From Treponema sp. (GTDB taxonomy: Bacteria > Spirochaetota > Spirochaetia > Treponematales > Breznakiellaceae): 7,620 bases of DNA. The translations under genes and the position numbers were made by a program. How positions within the stretch are numbered: the stretch's first letter is position 1; the number at the start of each line of letters is the position of its first letter. The notes under the pieces were generated by a model. The model was not told where the DNA came from, searched no databases, and worked only from the letters and a program-made list of their open reading frames with translations. Below, piece by piece: positions 6,247-7,620 of this stretch. The stretch spans positions 1-7,620 of the forward strand of contig JAITAI010000014.1 in NCBI GenBank assembly GCA_031284195.1, written 5' to 3'.

Positions 6247-7035
6247 ATGGCACAGACAATTCTTGATCGTTTCAAATTGGATGGGAAGACCGCCCTGGTT
6301 ACCGGTGGAGCCCAGGGTATTGGACAGGCTTATTGTTTTGCCCTGGGTGAGGCAGGAGCGAAGATCGCGGTGGTAGATATCAACTTGCCCCTAGCTGAAG
6401 AAACCGCCCAGGAACTGGGAAAAAAGGGCATTGAAGCTATCGCCCTTAAAGCCGATGTTACCAACCCTGATGATACTGCCCAGATGGTAAAGGCCGTCGT
6501 CGATCAGTGGGGGTTCCTCACTATTGGAGTGAATAACGCGGGTATGGGAGTCTGGCGGGATGCTCTGATCCAGGAATTCAGGGAATGGCGGAAAATCATT
6601 GCCTTGAACCTGGACGCGGTATTCCTCTGCGCCCAAGCAGAAGCACGGGAAATGGAGAAAAAGGGCTACGGAAAGATCATCAACACCGCCTCTATGTCGG
6701 CCCACATCTCGAATACTCCCCAAAACCAATGTGCCTATAACGCCTCTAAAGCAGGGGTTTTGCACCTCACCAAGAGCCTTGCCGCTGAGTGGGCACCTAA
6801 ACATATTCTGGTAAACAGTATCAGCCCCGGTTATACTAAAACCGCTCTCGTAGACCAATTGTTAGAGACCCCAGAGGGTAAGACCATGCTGCCCAAATGG
6901 TTGGAAAAGGTTCCGCTGGGAAGGATGGCTTCCACCGATGATCTCCAAGGAGCAATCGTATATCTCGCCTCTCCGGCATCGGATTACATGACCGGTTCAG
7001 ATATAATCATCGATGGCGGCTACTGTTGTTGGTAA
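6247..7035 (+). CDS. Short-chain dehydrogenase/reductase, polyol/ketose type (mannitol, arabitol or xylulose reductase-like)
   Basis: This 262-residue classical SDR would interconvert a polyol and a ketose. AAGGAG (6236-6241) lies 5 nt before ATG 6247. The cofactor motif is TGGAQGIG (19-26), and D44 at the end of the second strand suggests NAD(H). NNAG is at 96-99 and the helix Asn at N121. The catalytic Ser is S151, 13 residues before Y164, which with K168 forms YNASK. SPGYTKT (193-199) and the C-terminal DGGYCCW (256-262) are typical of the subgroup that includes fungal mannitol 2-dehydrogenase, D-arabinitol dehydrogenase, sorbose reductase and L-xylulose reductase. It is the last gene of the operon, 36 nt after the zinc enzyme, with no internal promoter evident. 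Having two unrelated dehydrogenases in one operon suggests two polyols, or two steps of one route. A gluconate 5-dehydrogenase-like activity cannot be excluded. Confidence 0.87.
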   Translation: MAQTILDRFKLDGKTALVTGGAQGIGQAYCFALGEAGAKIAVVDINLPLAEETAQELGKKGIEAIALKADVTNPDDTAQMVKAVVDQWGFLTIGVNNAGMGVWRDALIQEFREWRKIIALNLDAVFLCAQAEAREMEKKGYGKIINTASMSAHISNTPQNQCAYNASKAGVLHLTKSLAAEWAPKHILVNSISPGYTKTALVDQLLETPEGKTMLPKWLEKVPLGRMASTDDLQGAIVYLASPASDYMTGSDIIIDGGYCCW

Positions 7036-7051
7036 ATGAGGATGCCTCAAA

Positions 7052-7208
7052 ATGTCAAATGCCTCTGTAAAGCCCTAGGATAAGTGTATGTATGTTGACA
7101 AAGTAATACGATAGCAAATAGGAGCAATAGTGAGGTTGTTTCAATATGTCAAATCGCTACGATTGAAATTGTCAAAAACCAATCAAGGGTAGTTTCCTTA
7201 TGTCAGAT
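7052..7208. repeat. Cluster of three TGTCARAT motifs
   Basis: ATGTCAAAT occurs at 7052-7060 and 7146-7154, and ATGTCAGAT at 7200-7208. The only other copy I found in the window is ATGTCAGAT at 1827-1835, whose last eight bases are the loop of intercistronic hairpin 2. The flanks are also similar: TCAAAATGTCAAAT, TTTCAATATGTCAAAT and TTTCCTTATGTCAGAT, against TTTCAAATGTCAGAT in the hairpin. The copy at 7042-7066 continues into GCCTCT, as the hairpin does, but lacks the intervening TTTGAAAAA. I read these as decayed members of one repeat family. Regulator binding sites are an alternative, since TGTCAA is the complement of TTGACA, which also occurs at 7095-7100. Confidence 0.45.
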
Positions 7209-7439
7209 ATATCCCAAGGTACCGATGGAAATCACTCTTTTTTTGAAGTGTATCTGAGCGAAGAACAAGGTACCTTTATCAATAAGGGCACGGGAAAATC
7301 CGGTTGAGCAATGGTCAAACCAAGACAAAACAAACCAACTTGGATGCATCATTACTCAAGGAAAATCTTGCCCATGTCTCCTTGCTCAAGGTTTTTTCTC
7401 TAGGGCCTTCCTTGTGGCATCTGTCCTGTTTACTCGTAC

Positions 7440-7455
7440 ATTTTGAAAAAGCCTC
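7440..7455 (+). repeat. Half copy of the hairpin-2 repeat (right arm)
   Basis: ATTTTGAAAAAGCCTC is identical to 1834-1849, the right arm of hairpin 2 plus two loop-side bases. No matching left arm, GAGGCTTTTTCAAA, lies nearby, so this copy cannot form the hairpin. A 16-nt exact match within a window of this size is unlikely by chance, and the sequence is not part of any recognised gene. Confidence 0.6.
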
Positions 7456-7463
7456 AAATTACA

Positions 7464-7492
7464 TTGCTATTTACCCCGGTATGGGGTATGAT
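7464..7492 (+). promoter_or_regulatory. Candidate promoter for the downstream gene, with an overlapping inverted repeat
   Basis: TTGCTA (7464-7469), a 17-nt spacer and TATGAT (7487-7492) make a plausible sigma70 promoter. It would start transcription near 7499, with a leader of about 95 nt before ATG 7596. TACCCC (7472-7477) and GGGGTA (7483-7488), with 5 nt between them, form a perfect inverted repeat lying in the spacer and overlapping the -10 box, where a repressor could bind. The -35 box is only a moderate match, so confidence is limited. Confidence 0.35.
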
Positions 7493-7559
7493 AAAAACAT
7501 AATGTACATTTCTATCTATAGATTTTTATCTACATGATACTTTTTACAGTTTATTTTGA

Positions 7560-7581
7560 TACGCGCTCTTTTTATCGCGTA
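7560..7581 (+). promoter_or_regulatory. Inverted repeat just upstream of the last gene's ribosome binding site
   Basis: TACGCG (7560-7565) and CGCGTA (7576-7581) form perfect 6-bp arms around a pyrimidine-rich 10-nt loop. The repeat ends 5 nt before the GCGAGG ribosome binding site (7585-7590). It could be an operator or an mRNA hairpin near the translation start; the sequence does not decide between them. Confidence 0.35.
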
Positions 7582-7595
7582 CTAGCGAGGTAATG

Positions 7596-7620
7596 ATGCA
7601 TACGGTTCTTGAAGCATTAG
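7596..7620 (+). CDS. Start of an unidentified gene (3' end outside window)
   Basis: Two adjacent in-frame ATG codons stand at 7593 and 7596, and the frame stays open to the window end (MHTVLEAL from 7596). GAGG at 7587-7590 lies 5 nt before ATG 7596 but only 2 nt before ATG 7593, so 7596 is preferred. Eight codons are too few to suggest a function. The leader carries a candidate promoter at 7464-7492 and inverted repeats at 7472-7488 and 7560-7581, so the gene is probably transcribed separately from the polyol operon. Confidence 0.5.

Larger units (their letters stand above)
7036..7595. other. Non-coding region after the operon: repeat fragments, inverted repeats, no convincing gene
   Basis: About 560 nt without a believable coding region. 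A 77-codon frame from a TTG at 7304 has low-complexity content and no ribosome binding site, and crosses a repeat fragment. Contents include TGAGG-ATG-CCTCA (7037-7049), a 5-bp hairpin right after the SDR stop with no T-run. TTTCAAT (7139-7145) pairs with ATTGAAA (7162-7168) around 16 nt. Two copies of CAAGGTACC occur at 7215-7223 and 7266-7274, the second within the palindrome AAGGTACCTT (7267-7276). CCTT-GCTC-AAGG followed by TTTTTT (7380-7397) is the only terminator-like signal for the operon and its stem is weak. ATCTATAGAT (7514-7523) is a 10-bp palindrome. A strong operon terminator is not visible. Confidence 0.6.

Noticed and set aside
6391..6858. 155-codon open frame on the - strand inside the SDR gene
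   Set aside because: It is antisense to a fully motif-supported SDR and shows no motif of its own.
7036..7208. CRISPR-like array from the repeated TGTCARAT motif
   Set aside because: The repeats are only 8-9 nt and unevenly spaced (94 and 54 nt), with no cas genes, so the pattern does not fit.
7380..7397. CCTT-GCTC-AAGG plus T6 as the operon terminator
   Set aside because: The stem is only 4 bp (5 with an impossibly tight loop) and lies about 345 nt past the last stop codon, so it is mentioned only as a weak possibility.
7304..7537. 77-codon open frame on the + strand after the operon
   Set aside because: It starts at TTG with no ribosome binding site, shows no domain-like pattern, and runs through the repeat fragment at 7440-7455.

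Overview
The window holds one complete, co-directional six-gene operon (about 384-7035, all on the + strand) for uptake and oxidation of a sugar alcohol. It is flanked by the 3' end of an unrelated gene on the left and the first codons of another gene on the right. The moderate GC content, the signal peptide ending VFA|SGSG without a lipobox cysteine, and a binding-protein/two-permease set with no ATPase gene are reminiscent of a spirochaete (Treponema/Spirochaeta type). This taxonomic call is an inference from style; no marker gene is present.

Layout: 1-264 is the C-terminus of an SGNH-hydrolase-like protein. 265-383 carries a good sigma70-type promoter (TTGACA, 17 nt, GATAAT) followed by an inverted repeat that fits an operator. 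384-1751 is a polyol-type periplasmic binding protein. 1752-1902 is a gap with two perfect hairpins. 1903-2790 and 2804-3667 are two MalF/MalG-type permeases. 3664-5187 is an FGGY kinase related to xylulokinase. 5203-6210 is a zinc-dependent polyol-type dehydrogenase. 6247-7035 is a short-chain dehydrogenase with the DGGY..W C-terminus. 7036-7595 has no convincing gene but contains repeat fragments, inverted repeats and a candidate promoter for a gene starting near 7596.

Proposed working of the genes: the binding protein captures a polyol in the periplasm and the two permeases import it, with an ATPase supplied from elsewhere in the genome. One or both dehydrogenases oxidise the polyol to a ketose with NAD, and the kinase phosphorylates the ketose for entry into the pentose phosphate pathway. 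The parts resemble the smo/mtl polyol operons of alphaproteobacteria (SmoEFG, SmoS, MtlK, XylB), in another order and without SmoK. Candidate substrates are arabitol, xylitol, sorbitol or mannitol; the sequence does not settle which.

No wholly new system is evident. The points most worth a second look are the altered substrate-pocket residues of the kinase, the double hairpin between the binding-protein and permease genes, and a repeat family (ATTTTGAAAAAGCCTC and TGTCARAT) shared between that hairpin and the downstream non-coding region.
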